Positions 25,444 through 37,600 of a stretch of DNA of 64,000 nucleotides are shown here, in pieces (within the stretch, counting starts at the first letter, position 1; every line of letters begins with the position of its first letter). Location of the stretch: assembly GCF_017654505.1 (NCBI RefSeq), contig NW_024471561.1, positions 31,016 through 95,015 on the forward strand. The letters run 5' to 3'. The notes beneath the pieces are model-generated. The model made no database searches, was not told the origin of the DNA, and worked only from the letters and a program-made list of their open reading frames with translations. A program made the translations under genes and the position numbers. Origin of the DNA: Polyodon spathula (Eukaryota > Chordata > Actinopteri > Acipenseriformes > Polyodontidae).

Positions 25444-25890
25444 ACCCCTTTCACACTGGTATGATCTACCTGGGTCAGAACCTACCAAGGCAGGACCCAG
25501 TGTCATGCGAGTCAAATATGTGATTTCACACTGCTGATAAAGCAGAGTTGACCTGGGTGACAGACACAAGTCTACAACACGTGTTGCGGACGCTTCCATC
25601 CCAGCTTCTGTGGATTGAATCATCGGCCCAAATGTTGATTAGCACATGTTTCTTCAGCAAGCTGTGTCTCAAAATCAACAAAAATATGGCTAAACAGAAT
25701 AAACGGAAATGCTCCTTGCAGAAGTGAAACCTTCACGCAGGTTATTGCATTAGCTCACAAACGGCCGTCAAGCATTTTGTCTTGCTCAACCCGGGTGGGT
25801 GGGTCACTGAGACCCGGGTTAACGATTGTCACCCGGTTAGCCAGGGCCCGGGTCCGGACCCGGGTAAGAGTGGCAGTGTGAAAGGGGGGT
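25444..25890. mobile_element. TIR element, probable non-autonomous DNA transposon
   Basis: The left end is ACCCCTTTCACACTGG. The right end (CAGTGTGAAAGGGGGGT) is its inverted copy apart from two extra G. The inside carries GACCCGGGT/ACCCGGGTT-like words in both orientations (25,790-25,865), consistent with extended subterminal inverted repeats. There is no open frame of interest. I cannot name the superfamily. Confidence 0.65.
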
Positions 25891-26013
25891 TGGTGTCTAC
25901 AACACATATTCTGGCATTGCTACATTTCTTATTTTCTTTTATATTGAATTTTAATGTTGAAAAAGCTACTTATCTGCACTGTACAAACCCACAGAGGTCC
26001 TGCAAAGTTCACA

Positions 26014-26075
26014 CACCCTATTCTCTGTGAGTCGCCTTGGATAAAGATGTCGGCTAAATCAACTACATAATAAAT
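26014..26075 (+). repeat. L2-type 3' tail
   Basis: Contains CTGTGAGTCGCCTTGGATAA and AGATGTCGGCTAAATCAACT. This is the conserved 3' tail of fish L2 LINEs and of the SINEs that borrow it. An A/T-rich simple tail follows. Confidence 0.7.
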
Positions 26076-26178
26076 GTACCAGTTGTTTTTTTTTTTTTTT
26101 TTTTTTAATATATACACTGATGGCGGTGACCATATGGCTCCGTGTTCAGCAGGACAGTTCAGGCTTTTCAACTCACAG

Positions 26179-26266
26179 CCCAATGCATTCTGGTACATTT
26201 TACCTGCCTCAGGTACCATTCTTACCTTTAAGAGAAGCAGGACTACGTTTACCAGAATGCATTGGG
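26179..26266. repeat. Perfect 17-bp inverted repeat
   Basis: CCCAATGCATTCTGGTA at 26,179-26,195 is exactly inverted at 26,250-26,266, with a 54-base spacer. Confidence 0.85.
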
Positions 26267-26339
26267 TTGGTATTAGTACAATGTGAAGTGAGAAAAAGGT
26301 AAAGGGAACAGAGTACCCTGGACTAAAAGGCATGACACT

Positions 26340-27244
26340 TTATTCTCATGGGTAGGTGAAAGTCTGCCGGCTAGAAAAGGGCAGAGCTAAGGTACCCGAA
26401 CTCAATGGCCTGGATGGGAAACGACGTGGCACCCCAGGACTGGAGAAGTGGATGCACTCTTTAACCAAGGAGTCGTGAGGGAGGGTATAAAATAGGGGAA
26501 TAGCAAAGTAATCTGTTCCTTTGTTGGATTTGACCTTGAAGGAGTAAAACCTATTGCTGAAAACCGTGAGCCTTGTCTTGTGTTTTGTTAGTGTCGACTG
26601 TAACTGTTGTTTGTCTTTATAGACTCCCACTAACACGATCTGGAGCTGTAGCGCAAGCCAGCATCAACCCGGACATCACTTTCACCCCTGCATTTCACAG
26701 AGAACCGTAAATTGCACCACTAGCACGTAATATCAGTCACTGTCTTGTGTTTGTGTTTTGTGTTTAGTGAGGGTGTGTGTAAAACCTGGACTTTTGTTTG
26801 CAGGTCACCTGGGGATTATAGTTACGAATGACACACGCCGCTGTGCCACTCCAGCCGTTATTATTTACTCGTGTTTGCCTTTGGGCTCTGGACATTATCA
26901 TTCATTAAATGAAATACCATTGCACCTGAAAGCTATTGTCTGTGTGATCAAGACACAGACAATAGCACTGCACCCACCTGTATCCACTCACCACTTTGCC
27001 ACAGCTACTGATGTAGGCTTGCTTCAAATATATACATTTCAGAACCAGCAGTTGTGTTCATAAGTTGCTAGAGACCTTAACATTGCATTAAAACAATATG
27101 CAGATTTAAGCTCATGGAATTTACATTATTTTCCATGTGATTGTGTTCCCTCATTTAAACAGATGGATAGAATATATAATAATTGTATTAATGAGGTGCA
27201 GATACATGCTGCCTGTGTGTCTGCATACTGTACCAAGGACTCAG
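26340..27244. other. No gene seen
   Basis: Unique-looking DNA. A 17-base palindrome-like pair CTATTGTCTGTGTGATCAAG / ACACAGACAATAG at 26,934-26,967 forms a small hairpin. No exon recognised. Confidence 0.45.
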
Positions 27245-28095
27245 CATTGGAACTTAAGAACATAAGAAAGTTTACAAACGAGAGGAGGCCATTTGGCCCA
27301 TCTTGCTCATTTGGTTGTTAGTAGCTTATTGATCCCAGAATCTCATCAAGCAGCTTCTTGAAGGATCCCAGGGTGTCAGCTTCAACAACATTACTGGGGA
27401 GTTGATTCCAGACCCTCATGATTCTCTGTGTAAAAAAGTGCCTCCTGTTTTCTGTCCTGAATGCCCCTTTGTCTAATCTCCATTTGGTCCTTCTTTCTTT
27501 TTTCAGGTCGAAAAAGTCCCTTGGGTCAACATTGTCAATACCTTTTAGAATTTTTAATGCTTGAATCAGATTGTCGTGTCGTCTTCTTTATTCAAGACTG
27601 AATAGATTCAATTCTTTTAGCCTGTCTGCATATGACATGCCTTTTAAACCCAGAATAATTCTGGTCGCTCTTCTTTGCCCTCTTTCTAGAGCAGCAATAT
27701 CAATTTTGTAGCAAGGTGACCAGAACTGAACACAATATTCTAGATGAGGTCTTACTAATGCATTGTATAGTACTCATCTGGTTACCTCACTCCATTTTGA
27801 GGTTTCTCCTCTAATCAGTACTTTCTGTTTTCTACACGTTAACCACTCCCTAATCCATGTGCATGCATTTCCTTGAATCCCAACTGTGTTCAGTTTGAGA
27901 ATTAATCTTTTATGCGGGACTTTGTCAAAAGCTTTCCGGAAATCTACATAAACCATGTCATATGCTTTGCAATTATCCATTATCGATGTTGCATCCTCAA
28001 AAAAATCAAGCAGGTTAGTTAAACATGATCTCCCTTTCCTAAAACCACGTTGACTATAGCCAACATAACATTGGATATATTATGTTGGCTATAGC
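27245..28095 (-). pseudogene. CR1/L2-like LINE fragment with RT domain piece
   Basis: The minus-strand frame at 27,774-27,980 contains YVDFRKAFDKVPHKRLI and further on WIREWLTCRKQKV. These are conserved reverse-transcriptase motifs of CR1/L2-type LINEs; the DFRKAFD carries the first catalytic Asp. Sequence on the left (27,250-27,760) matches a known-looking 3' part with AACATAAGAAAGTTTACAAA and GAGGCCATTTGGCCCATCTT. No YADD box is seen. A related scrap lies at 35,545-35,665. Confidence 0.75.
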
Positions 28096-29131
28096 TATAT
28101 ATTTAAGTTTAGAGATTCAATAGTGTTTGTAGAATATCTCTTCACTCTCTGTAGGAATGTTACCGTGTAAATGTGAGCAATGTTAATATACACAGTTGAC
28201 CCGGGCTCTAATGGTATAAGAGTGTTAATGTTAATATGCACAGCTGACAAAAATAATATTCTTAAGTTAGTTTGTCCCCCCTGAATTTAACTTTTGTTTA
28301 AACAGCGTTCGGGTCAACACAGTCAGAGCACATTACATTTGTATAAAAAGTAAAATAAATAAATAAACAATAAAACTGAACACAGTATTGATACTGTGCC
28401 ATTGAAGACATGCAGAGTGACGGGTAGAACAGAAGAACAAGGGCAGGCAAGGTGTTTATTAACTAGCTAACACAGGACTGAAAGCAATCAGCTAAAACAT
28501 CAAACAAACATACTGCTGAGTTATCGGACTGATCTTAGTATAGCGTCATACCTTTAAAGCCTATTGCACTTATAATAGGGGGGATGTCATGAGGGTCCAA
28601 ACACCCCCCCCCCCCTTTGTTAAAAATGTAAAAAGATCAGGTCTCCTCCCTTCCTGACAGTTGGATCCGCCCCTGTATACAAGGCTCTGTCTTTGTCCTG
28701 TGACAGACAAAGAGCTGGTGAGACTGATAGAGCTCTTGTCCTATCCACATAGCATCTCAATACCTGCACTGAGCAGAGTGAATTCAACAGAAGTGGATGG
28801 AAGGACTCCAGTTCCTCAGACTGATTAACATGGAAGGCTGTGATCATCTTGGGGAGGAAAGCAGGGTTTGTACGCCGTGACACCCTGCTGCCATCGTCCC
28901 AAATACCCATGCAGGAGCTCATGACCCTTAGTCAGACTTCAATTCTGGAAATACTTCCACCTGTAGGCGTACAACGACCTAGTGGAATCTGCCCTAACAT
29001 TCTGCAAAGCACCCACAACTGTATTTGATAGCCCTAGGGCTAGCCAGCGGTCCCTTTCAGGTGCCAGACCCATAGCTGGAACCTGCCCAGTTCCGGGTGC
29101 TAAAGAGTGCCTCTCGCATAATTGAGGGGCA
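28096..29131. other. No gene seen
   Basis: Non-coding as far as I can see, with a C run of 12 at about 28,603-28,614. Confidence 0.5.
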
Positions 29132-29640
29132 GCTAGGGGAGGCCTGTGCATCAGGGATGGGGAGTGGTTAGGGGAGGCCTGTGCATCAGGGATGGGGAGA
29201 GGCTAGGGGAGGCCTGTGCATCAGGGATGGGGAGAGGCTAGGGGAGGCCTGTGCATCAGGGATGGGGAGTGGCTAGGGGAGGCCTGTGCATCAGGGATGG
29301 GTAGCGGCTAGGGAGGCCTCTGAATCAGGGATGGGGAGCGGCTAGGGGAGGTCTCTGAATCAGGGATGGGGAGCGGCTAGGGAGGCCTGTGCATCAGGGA
29401 CGGGGAGCGGCTAGGGGAGGAATGTGCATCAGGGACGGGGAGCGGCTAGGCGAGGCCTGTGCATCAGGGACGGGGCTAGGGGAGGCCTGTGCATCAGGGA
29501 TGGGGAGCGGCTAGGGGAGGCCTGTGCATCAGGGATGGGGAGCGGCTAGGGGAGGCCTGTGCATCAGGGATGGGGAGCGGCTAGGGGAGGCCTGTGCATC
29601 AGGGATGGGGAGCGGCTAGGGGAGGCCTCTGCATCAGGGA
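29132..29640. repeat. 35-bp G-rich minisatellite
   Basis: About 14 copies of CTAGGGGAGGCCTGTGCATC followed by AGGGATGGGGAGCGG. Each unit has at least three runs of three or more G on +, so G-quadruplex folding is possible. Confidence 0.93.
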
Positions 29641-31040
29641 TGTTCTCCTTCACCCGGGGCTGAAAAGCCGCACTGATACTGCAAGCCACCTCTCTCTCGA
29701 GGGCCAAGGCAGGGTTGTTGGATTTCTGCTGGGTTTATAGCCAAAAGTCACTTAAGAAATAGTTCAAAAATAGCCCAATTATTTGTTTTAACTGAAAGCA
29801 AGCTTATTCTTAACACGTATGCCTATGCATTAATAAAAAAAAAACAATCAAAAGCTTTCTTAAGAAGATACCTTATATAAATTTGATAAAAACTACAAGC
29901 CCCTGTACAGCTCATCCACATGTCACTATCAACAAATTTGTACGGAAGCTCTGAAGGGACAAATCAACACTCCAGGCCAGCAACTGAATTACAGCGTGAT
30001 CCCTTTATTGAAATACTAATGCTGGTGCTGTATCCCAAACAATATTGCAAACATGAAATCAGTTTCAATTTTTTAAAGTTATACCACCAATCTAATTACA
30101 TTATCAACCCGCGACTCCTTAATGTTTCCCACGGCTGTGTTTTTGAAGTAGCCTAATTCTGCGGGAAAACCACGGACCTGGCAACTCTGGGCCAAGGTGG
30201 CATGCTGGAGACCCAAGCAGCGCACACAGAGGGTATGCCTGTCCTTCTGAAGGATTCTGGCCCTGCAGGACGTAGCGTGGCACCCAGTCTTGCCCGACAT
30301 CATAGTGTTCTGCATCGACTGAGTACAGTGTGCAGTGAACATCGCTTGCACTGGGTGCACCTTGTGCGTTAGATCCCGTGCTGTAGTTTATACAGCACCA
30401 TGCGTTCAAGCACCTGTTGCATCACATAACATGTGCAGTGTGTGCAGCGTGCATATCGCGTACTGTACGCACCGAGTACCGTGAGCACTACATGCACCGT
30501 GTACCATGTACTGTGCTGCACCATGTCCGTGCTCTGGCGCTGTAACGCTGGATGCCATGTGCCACGTGCAATGAGCACCATGCCCACCTAGGTACCAAAG
30601 CACCAAGGGCTATGCGTGCAACAAGGTACTGAAGCACTGGGGGGCAGCTATGCAACGGTGCTTACCCTAACTGTGTGGTCACACACCTGGTCAGCACTGA
30701 AGGCAGGCAGCAAAAAAACATGGTAGAAAACAGAGGGAGGAGAACACACTGTTGTTTGTTTAGAAGGCCCAACTCACCGAGGTGGGCGGACCTACGCAGC
30801 CGGCGAGGTCGACTCTACAGCGGGATGAAAGTAAATAGAGCCCACCAGAACAATACACGGCTGCCTGGCTGTTATAAACAACTGCGCGGCAGCTAATCCA
30901 CAGCACGACCTCGAAAAACAGGGCTGTGCGGCCTAACACAGAGATGGGGGGCGCGCAGCGGCAGCCAAACAACAAGGCCCACTTCAGCTGCCAGGCCACA
31001 GCTGGGGGGGATCACTTGACAGTGGAGAAAAATAACTATT
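29641..31040. other. Intergenic DNA with GCACCATG-rich stretch
   Basis: No gene is recognised. Between 30,380 and 30,640 short words such as GCACCATG, GTGCA and GTACC recur irregularly, like a decayed simple repeat. A minus-strand frame near 30,150-30,330 contains HTLCVRCLGLQHA, which recalls Cys-rich gag-like peptides of some retroelements, but this is too short to assign. Confidence 0.4.
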
Positions 31041-31047
31041 TATATAA

Positions 31048-31110
31048 ATATAAAAAAGGTCTGGCATGCGTGGGATTTGAAACTATGACCTTCAGTTTGC
31101 AGGCGTGTTG
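31048..31110 (-). repeat. Possible tRNA-derived SINE remnant
   Basis: On minus, CTGAAGGTCATAGTTTCAAATCCCACGCATGCC looks like the variable-loop and T-arm part of a tRNA with a degenerate B box (GTTTCAAATCC). I cannot fold a full cloverleaf, so this is not called a tRNA gene. Confidence 0.35.
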
Positions 31111-31123
31111 TGTTATCTGAAAG

Positions 31124-31484
31124 AAAAACACATTGGAAATGTGAAAAAAATGCCAAGTTATCAAAAGTGCCCAACAATTTAAAGTAGAGATATCAAAAAC
31201 ACAAGCCAAGTTAGAGGAAGCAATCGAAGCAACCTTGGCAGCTCCAAGCAAATAGGCACAATAAAAGCGGATGGAACTTGCATCAAAAACACAAGACAAG
31301 TTACAACTGAGGCAACCTTGACCCCCACAGCGTTTACAGTTGTGCCTGTTTGCTTGGTGCTGGCCTAGGTTGCCCCAGTGTTTTCTTGAAACTTGGCTTG
31401 TGTTTTTGATATCTCTCCTTTAAATGGCTGGGCACTTCTGATAACTTGGCGTTTGTTCACATTTCCGATATGTTTTTTTTTTTT
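31124..31484. mobile_element. Long inverted repeat (foldback element)
   Basis: Arms of about 90 bases pair across the stretch. The left arm has GCCAAGTTATCAAAAGTGCC and GAGATATCAAAAACACAAGC. The right arm has their reverse complements GGCACTTCTGATAACTTGGC and GCTTGTGTTTTTGATATCTC, with few mismatches. The loop is about 150 bases and contains a second, diverged copy of the ATCAAAAACACAAG word. No coding sequence. Confidence 0.8.
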
Positions 31485-31859
31485 TTAAACTACACGATTA
31501 TGTGGCCATGTTCTATTTGCATGCACTGGTGTTCACCACAGTTTTGTAGATTTTTAGAAACTGTTTGCACACATATTAGCCACTGCGGGGTCTACTAAGA
31601 TGCCCTCTGGTAAGTTTTAACGAAGCAGCGTTGGAGTGCGCTCAAGTGGCGCCAAAAAAAAAAAAAAAAAAAAAAAATACAAGCAAGTTTTTTTTTGTTT
31701 TTTTTAACGTCCCGATATTTTATATAATTCTAAATAATAATGTACTTGTTAATTTACAAGTTAACATCATGTAGTATGATTGGCTGGCTACTAATTCTAA
31801 CTGATGTACCTGTAGATTTGATTTGTTTGTATTAATTATTTCCTGGTGAAAACTATTTA

Positions 31860-32345
31860 AACTGCACTCGTGACGCACCAAACCCGGCGCCTGTCCACAG
31901 AGCGAGGAAAGCGTGAAGCGCGCATCGCAGCAACACGCAGCCGAACGAGGTAACTGGAGACGGCGTTATACTGTTAACCCGTTTTATACTTTGCATTTGT
32001 TAGATGAGTACCAGTAGCCGATACATTGACATACTTGCGCCTAACAGTACCCACTGAAACGCCTCCCCCGTCTTTCTTGTTTTTATTGCGCACACATTTT
32101 GTTGACTCTTCAGCATGTCCAACTCCGTGTTGCAACAATAGTAAGTAACCCTAGTGCACGTTATAAAATGCTTGCCATGTTCGGGTTCCGTATGTCGGAT
32201 TGACAGGACGCGGAGTGCTTTATCGCGACTATTGACTTCGGTTCTACTGAGGTCTGGGATAAAACGTTTCAAGTGTCCTCCTACCTTTACCCACGCGTTT
32301 CTTGCGGCCGATCGGGTGCGTAAAGTGAACCCGGCACTGTTTATA
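31860..32345. promoter_or_regulatory. Small CpG-rich block upstream of fabp3
   Basis: CpG is locally frequent at about 31,866-31,970 and 32,160-32,340, against a CpG-poor background. Near 31,950 a GAACGAG/GTAACTGG junction would make an acceptable splice donor, so a non-coding first exon is possible. It lies 2.3-2.8 kb before the fabp3 start, and nothing ties it to a transcript. Confidence 0.3.
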
Positions 32346-32819
32346 CTCAAGTGATCTAAACGGTTTGACCCTCCTCACTCGATTCGTATTGTGTATTCTG
32401 GTTAATAAGCAGGGGCGCTTAGTTAGTACACAGCTGTGTTCTATGATTCCTCCAATGTTAAATTAAAATGCTGCCACCAATTGGAGGGGAATAGCAGATG
32501 TAAAGTAACTTTAATTGGATGATTTATTACACATATATTTTCAATGTGTTGCTTTTCTTTTTCAGCAATGTAATTGGCCAGATTAGCACGTGTGGTGATT
32601 AGAATTACAAGACATACTAGTCACGCGAGCGTGTAAATAACGTGCTTCTGACCCGGATGACCTGCCATAGTATTCCGAATCGATGCGTGTGCTAAACGTG
32701 TTGGACGATACTCCAGTTTTCTGTTGTCGATTCAGCTGTAATCATGGTCGTGATTATCGGCTAAGTAACATTTTTTTGTAACTGTGTACTTGCCAACATT
32801 TGGAAACTGTTCAGCGGGA

Positions 32820-32955
32820 CCAGGGGTGGGCAATTCCGGTCCTGTTGGGTCAGTGTCCCTCCTGGCTTTTGTTCCAACTGTGCTCTAAATTACTTAAACC
32901 AGTAATTGGTCCAATTAAGTAATTCCAGGACCGGATTTGGCCACCCCCCGAGCAG
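32820..32955. mobile_element. hAT-like MITE
   Basis: The left end CAGGGGTGGGCAATTCCGGTCC and the right end GGACCGGATTTGGCCACCCCC are inverted copies. The CAGGGGTGGGCAA end is typical of non-autonomous hAT elements. The middle has inverted AATTACTTAA/TTAAGTAATT words. No clean 8-bp duplication is seen. Confidence 0.6.
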
Positions 32956-33171
32956 GGGGGGGGGGGGGTCGTCATCATATGCATCATAAACATGGGAGGA
33001 GTCTTGTGCAGAAAACGCTCATTCTCATTTAAGACATATCACCTCTTAACACCACAGGACCATCATGACAGTAAATAGACACAATGAAGCGTTCTTCCCT
33101 TTGTATGAGTTAGTGATCAGCAGATGTCAGCTGTACGAAGAGCACAGCGTGTGGTTTTCACTCAAGTGTGC

Positions 33172-33173
<2 letters not shown>

Positions 33174-33253
<80 letters not shown>
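33174..33253. repeat. (AT)n microsatellite
   Basis: About 40 uninterrupted AT dinucleotides, a hypervariable cruciform-forming run. Confidence 0.97.
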
Positions 33254-33256
<3 letters not shown>

Positions 33257-34567
33257 AAATATTGGGACTTTCTTCCTATGCATCGGGACGCGGGACATTT
33301 ACTAGGAAATTGGTCAGAACAGTCCCGTATAGGGACTGTTTGCATGTATGGTAACATGTCTTGTTATGAGCTTGTTTACAAAATAGTGTCTTAGAAAATG
33401 CCTCCAGTTCATACAAGTTTAAATTGATTAAAGTATCAGCTGTTGAACAGTTTCACTTTCCAGAGATCGTATATTACTGGAACCCCAGTTCAGATATTAA
33501 TGTACAGCTCTTGCTAATTTATTTCTGAATCCAAGTAGGGTTGCAACCTTTATAACAATGATTAATTAATACTTGGATTCCCCCCCCCCAATGCAGAGTA
33601 CCCGATCTTATCTTTCTAACCTGTATTCCTGGCCCCACCATCTGTCAAATGCTCATTTTCTCCAAAACAAAACCTAGCTCGGCGAAATGCCTCCGATGCT
33701 GCATCTTTTTGTAAAATGTAGATAAACGAGGTTTCTCTTTGCTGTTATCCTGTAGCTTTCTGAAGCCTGTTTCTTGGACACTGGCTGCCTCTGCTATGCC
33801 CTTTTAATATCTTCTGTTTATTTAAAGTGCAGTAGCGTACGACAAAGACCCATTTCATTTTGAACACTAAAGTTATTTGATATCAAACTGCAAACCCGGT
33901 TCTCCAGTTCCGGAAAGGCTTTTCTGCAATGGGTCTGGGGGCAGCAAGCATTCGATGAGAGGGGCCATTGGGTTCCTGACGTTCCCGAGTTCTTCATACT
34001 CCTGTGGTACAGGGTGTAAATTGAATGAGAAAATAGTTCCTGGTTTAGGACTAAGTGGAACTGATTGTGTTGGTTCTGTTTTCAAGTTTTTAGGTTCTGT
34101 GCGATTCTCAACTCCATGTTTTTGTAAGATTTTTTTTTTTTTTTTAGCTTTTCTGTATGAAGTAATGCATGTTGACCAGGTGGTGTCCTTGTTAAATTGG
34201 CAGGGGAATGCAAGGTGACTATTCCTGGTCACTCGCGCAGTGTTCTCCAGCCCCCTCACTGAACAGCACGTGAGGATGGCTGGCGTGAGCGAGTACTCTC
34301 TGTTTCCCATTGCTGTCAAGGACACAATAACCCTGTCTCTGTACAACCCCTCTGACCTTCCCTGGAGCTGCACAGCCCTGACCGCTTGTGTCTGGAATCT
34401 CTCTAGGACTCCCTCTCCCCCACCCTCCTCTATTCTCATGCTTTGTCTTGCTCTGTACTGTTTCTCTCTCTCTGGCCCCTCTCACTCCCCTTTTCTTTAT
34501 TTGTTTCTCTCTCTCTCTCTCTCTCTCCTCCCCCCCCAGCATGTGACGATTCTACACAGGGTGTGTG

Positions 34568-34576
34568 TATATATAG
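34568..34576 (+). promoter_or_regulatory. TATA box of fabp3
   Basis: TATATATAG lies about 100 bases before the start codon, so transcription would begin near 34,600 and give a short leader. TATA-driven transcription with a short 5' leader is usual for fatty-acid-binding-protein genes. A CT-rich run (about 34,508-34,542) sits just upstream. Confidence 0.7.
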
Positions 34577-34669
34577 CAGAGAGGCAAGGGCACTGCTGCT
34601 GTCTCTTTCTCTTGGCTGCCATTGCTTGTATTTCTTTCTCGAGATTGAAGCCCGATCCCCTCTGACACC

Positions 34670-37600
34670 ATGGTTGATGCTTTCGTTGGAACCTGGAATA
34701 TAGTCGACACCAAGAACTTTGACGACTACATGAAGGCAATAGGTGAGTGTGTGGTGATTAGCATGTCCAGGTCAGTGTTGATGTGAAGTATGCATTAATG
34801 AATAGATCTGTATGCAAATGTATTTGTCAATGTCATGTCTCCACAAAATAATGTGCCTGGGGGGGGGGGGGGGGGGGGAGAGAGAAAGGGTCTCAATAAC
34901 CACCTCCAGCACTGTCATTGCATCTGAATTGGACATTTAAGCAAGCTTGGGGGGGGGGGGGCTGCTGCAATTGGAGAGCACACTTGGTATAGTTAATATG
35001 AAGAAACCTGCATTATCAAAGTACTTTAAACATGCAGAGGATCTTCCAATATGTTCAGGAAAACTACTTCAGGGGCTCATGCTTTTTTCCTGCATGTTTT
35101 GCTAGCAGCTGTTTGTAAATTTAAAATGGTCAAGCAATCTCCAGCATTACCGTGCCACTGAAGCACTTCCAATTCCACAGGCAGACCACCTGTAAAAGGA
35201 GTAACACTGCAGCTCAGTTTTAAGTGAGGTTTGCATGCTCATTGCTTTTCTGTTTAATCAGTCTCCACCTTCCCGTCAGTCTGGGCGCGCTGCAGTTTGT
35301 TTCGGAGCAGTGTGATCCCTCGTGTTTTGATCCAGGAGTCTGGAGTATGACTGGGCGTCTGTAGTGCGAGTCACTTCTGCTGTACGGGTCATCACTTGTA
35401 AAAGAGCTTAGGCACAGTAACTAACTTGACTCTGCTTGCCTTGTGCACTAGGCATACAACCAATTATATATTTTTTTTGACAGGTACTTGCACGACTGGC
35501 TTTGAAATGAAACAGTTTGTGTCTTTTGGTCCCTCAAGCAATCGAGTTTAAGAACAGTTTACAAAACGAGAGGCAGCCATTTGGCCAATCCTGCTCGTTT
35601 TGGTGATTAGTAGCTTATTGATCCCAGAAGGATCCCAGGGTGTCTGCTGGGGAATTACTGGGGAGTTGGTCGACGTGGGGCTTGTCTGTATCCTCCCTTG
35701 TGAAGTGTAATTGTGGCGATAGCTCTGTCCTCTATAGGATTTCAATTCTGAAGTGTTTTAAGTGTTGCAGCTTGGCAAGGCATTGTAAATTTTGGAAACC
35801 AGACCACAGTAACTCTGCAGTTGTGTTTTAGAGTAAACTTTGGCCAAGTTTTAAATGTTCTGACTTGTCGATGCAAGTGAAATGATCGGTGTAGGCCTAT
35901 TTTAATATTCATTTTCTCCACAATCTCTTCTATATGCATTTAATGACTTAAACATGAAATGCATGTTGTAATTAAGGTGATGGCTTTTCTGATTGAGCAA
36001 GTCTGTAACCAATGTGCTAAAGTTTAAATGGAAACTAGCACCCCTAGTTTAATGTGGTGAAATCTATATATGGCTGGGCTTTTTAAGCAGTCTTACTGTT
36101 TTGAACATGGATCTGGATTGAAGAAATGGTATATGGAAATGGAATTCAGTATGGTTTCAGATTGCATTGGAATAAGGTAAAATCAGTGAGAATACCATGA
36201 ACAATGTGAAGCTTCAGTTTCTTTTGAATACTTGTTTTCTTCACTTGTCAACTGATGCAGCCAGTGGGAGTGGAGGTCTGTTTCTCTGTTTACCCAAGCG
36301 TGCCGGGCTCAGCGTGTCCCAGCTCTGCAAACCAAGTGCACCAACTCCACCTTGACAAGGGACATGCTGACCTGACTGTGCATGCAGCTGACTGCACAGG
36401 GCAAAACTGGGGGAGGGGGATGAAGATGTGCAACAAATTATAAATGTGAGATTGAGAAGCCCAGACCTTTTATCTGGTCTGTATCTTCCAGGGTGTTGTA
36501 ATTACAGGTTTGCTGTGTCTCCCTGTCTGAAGTAGCTGCGCTCTGGACCAGTGCGCTCCTCCCAGCGCTGCTCTGCTTCTGTGGGTTTGCTTTGAGCCTC
36601 AGGGCTGTATTTAGAGCAGCATTCAAGAATGAAATCTCCAGTGTGGGATTTGACTGAAAGAAAACTAATTCCACTGTTAAAAGGGACGCTTCATGATCAA
36701 ATTGCCTGACTGTTCCTGCGCTCGACATGACCAGGGAGTCGCTTGAGATTTAAGAATCTTCTGCCAAGACAACAGCCTGTGAACATCGTCTTCACACATC
36801 ACCCACACAACTTGCAGTTAAAAATAATTCAGTTATGTGCTTCAACATGCAGAGATGTCAAGCTCTTGTTTTCAGCTCTTTCTGAAGCAATCACTCCCCC
36901 TTCCCCCCGGCTCTGCTCCTAAAGGACTCTGTGTCCTGTATGTTCTGCAGGTGTTGGCTTCGCCACCAGACAGGTAGCCAACGTGACCAAGCCCACCACT
37001 ATCATCAGCGTGGTGGGGGACACAGTGACGCTGCGCACAGAGAGCACCTTCAAGAACACTGAGATCAGCTTTGTCCTGGGCCAGGAGTTTGACGAGACCA
37101 CTGCAGATGACAGGAAGGTCAAGGTGAGGCGAGACGTCCAGGTCTTTTAATGAGGCCGAATAGCTACAGTGTATGGGTTGGGTAACCAGCTCGGATATCG
37201 TATCAAACTGCTATGCAATGCAAGTCTTATTTCTATCCTTGAATTTAGGCGTGTATTGTGTCCTGCACTCCTATTAAAACATCTCGCTTCCATGTGTACA
37301 GGGCCATTCCAAACTTGAATGGAGTGCAGGGACTCTGTAGTGACAAGCTCAGACGACCTTCATAGATCTAGATCGATTTGTGAGGAAGCCTGACTGTCAG
37401 CAGAGTAGTTTTGGAAGGCTCTTAAATATCCGCCCCCCCCCCCCCCCCCCCCCCTCACATCCACTCCAATCATCATGATTTCAAATGTCAAGTAAATTTA
37501 CCTCTAAACTGAGTGGTTCCTCTTGTATGCATTCTGGAACGAAGTCAATCCAGGGCAATGCATTAAGACCAATAAGTATTCCAATAAGAGTTAACCAGTA

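Noticed and set aside
30119..30409. Cys-containing minus frame (HTLCVRCLGLQHA) as a retroelement gag
   Set aside because: Too short and isolated; no neighbouring pol sequence.
31048..31110. tRNA gene
   Set aside because: Only a T-arm/B-box-like part is seen; no full cloverleaf or A box.
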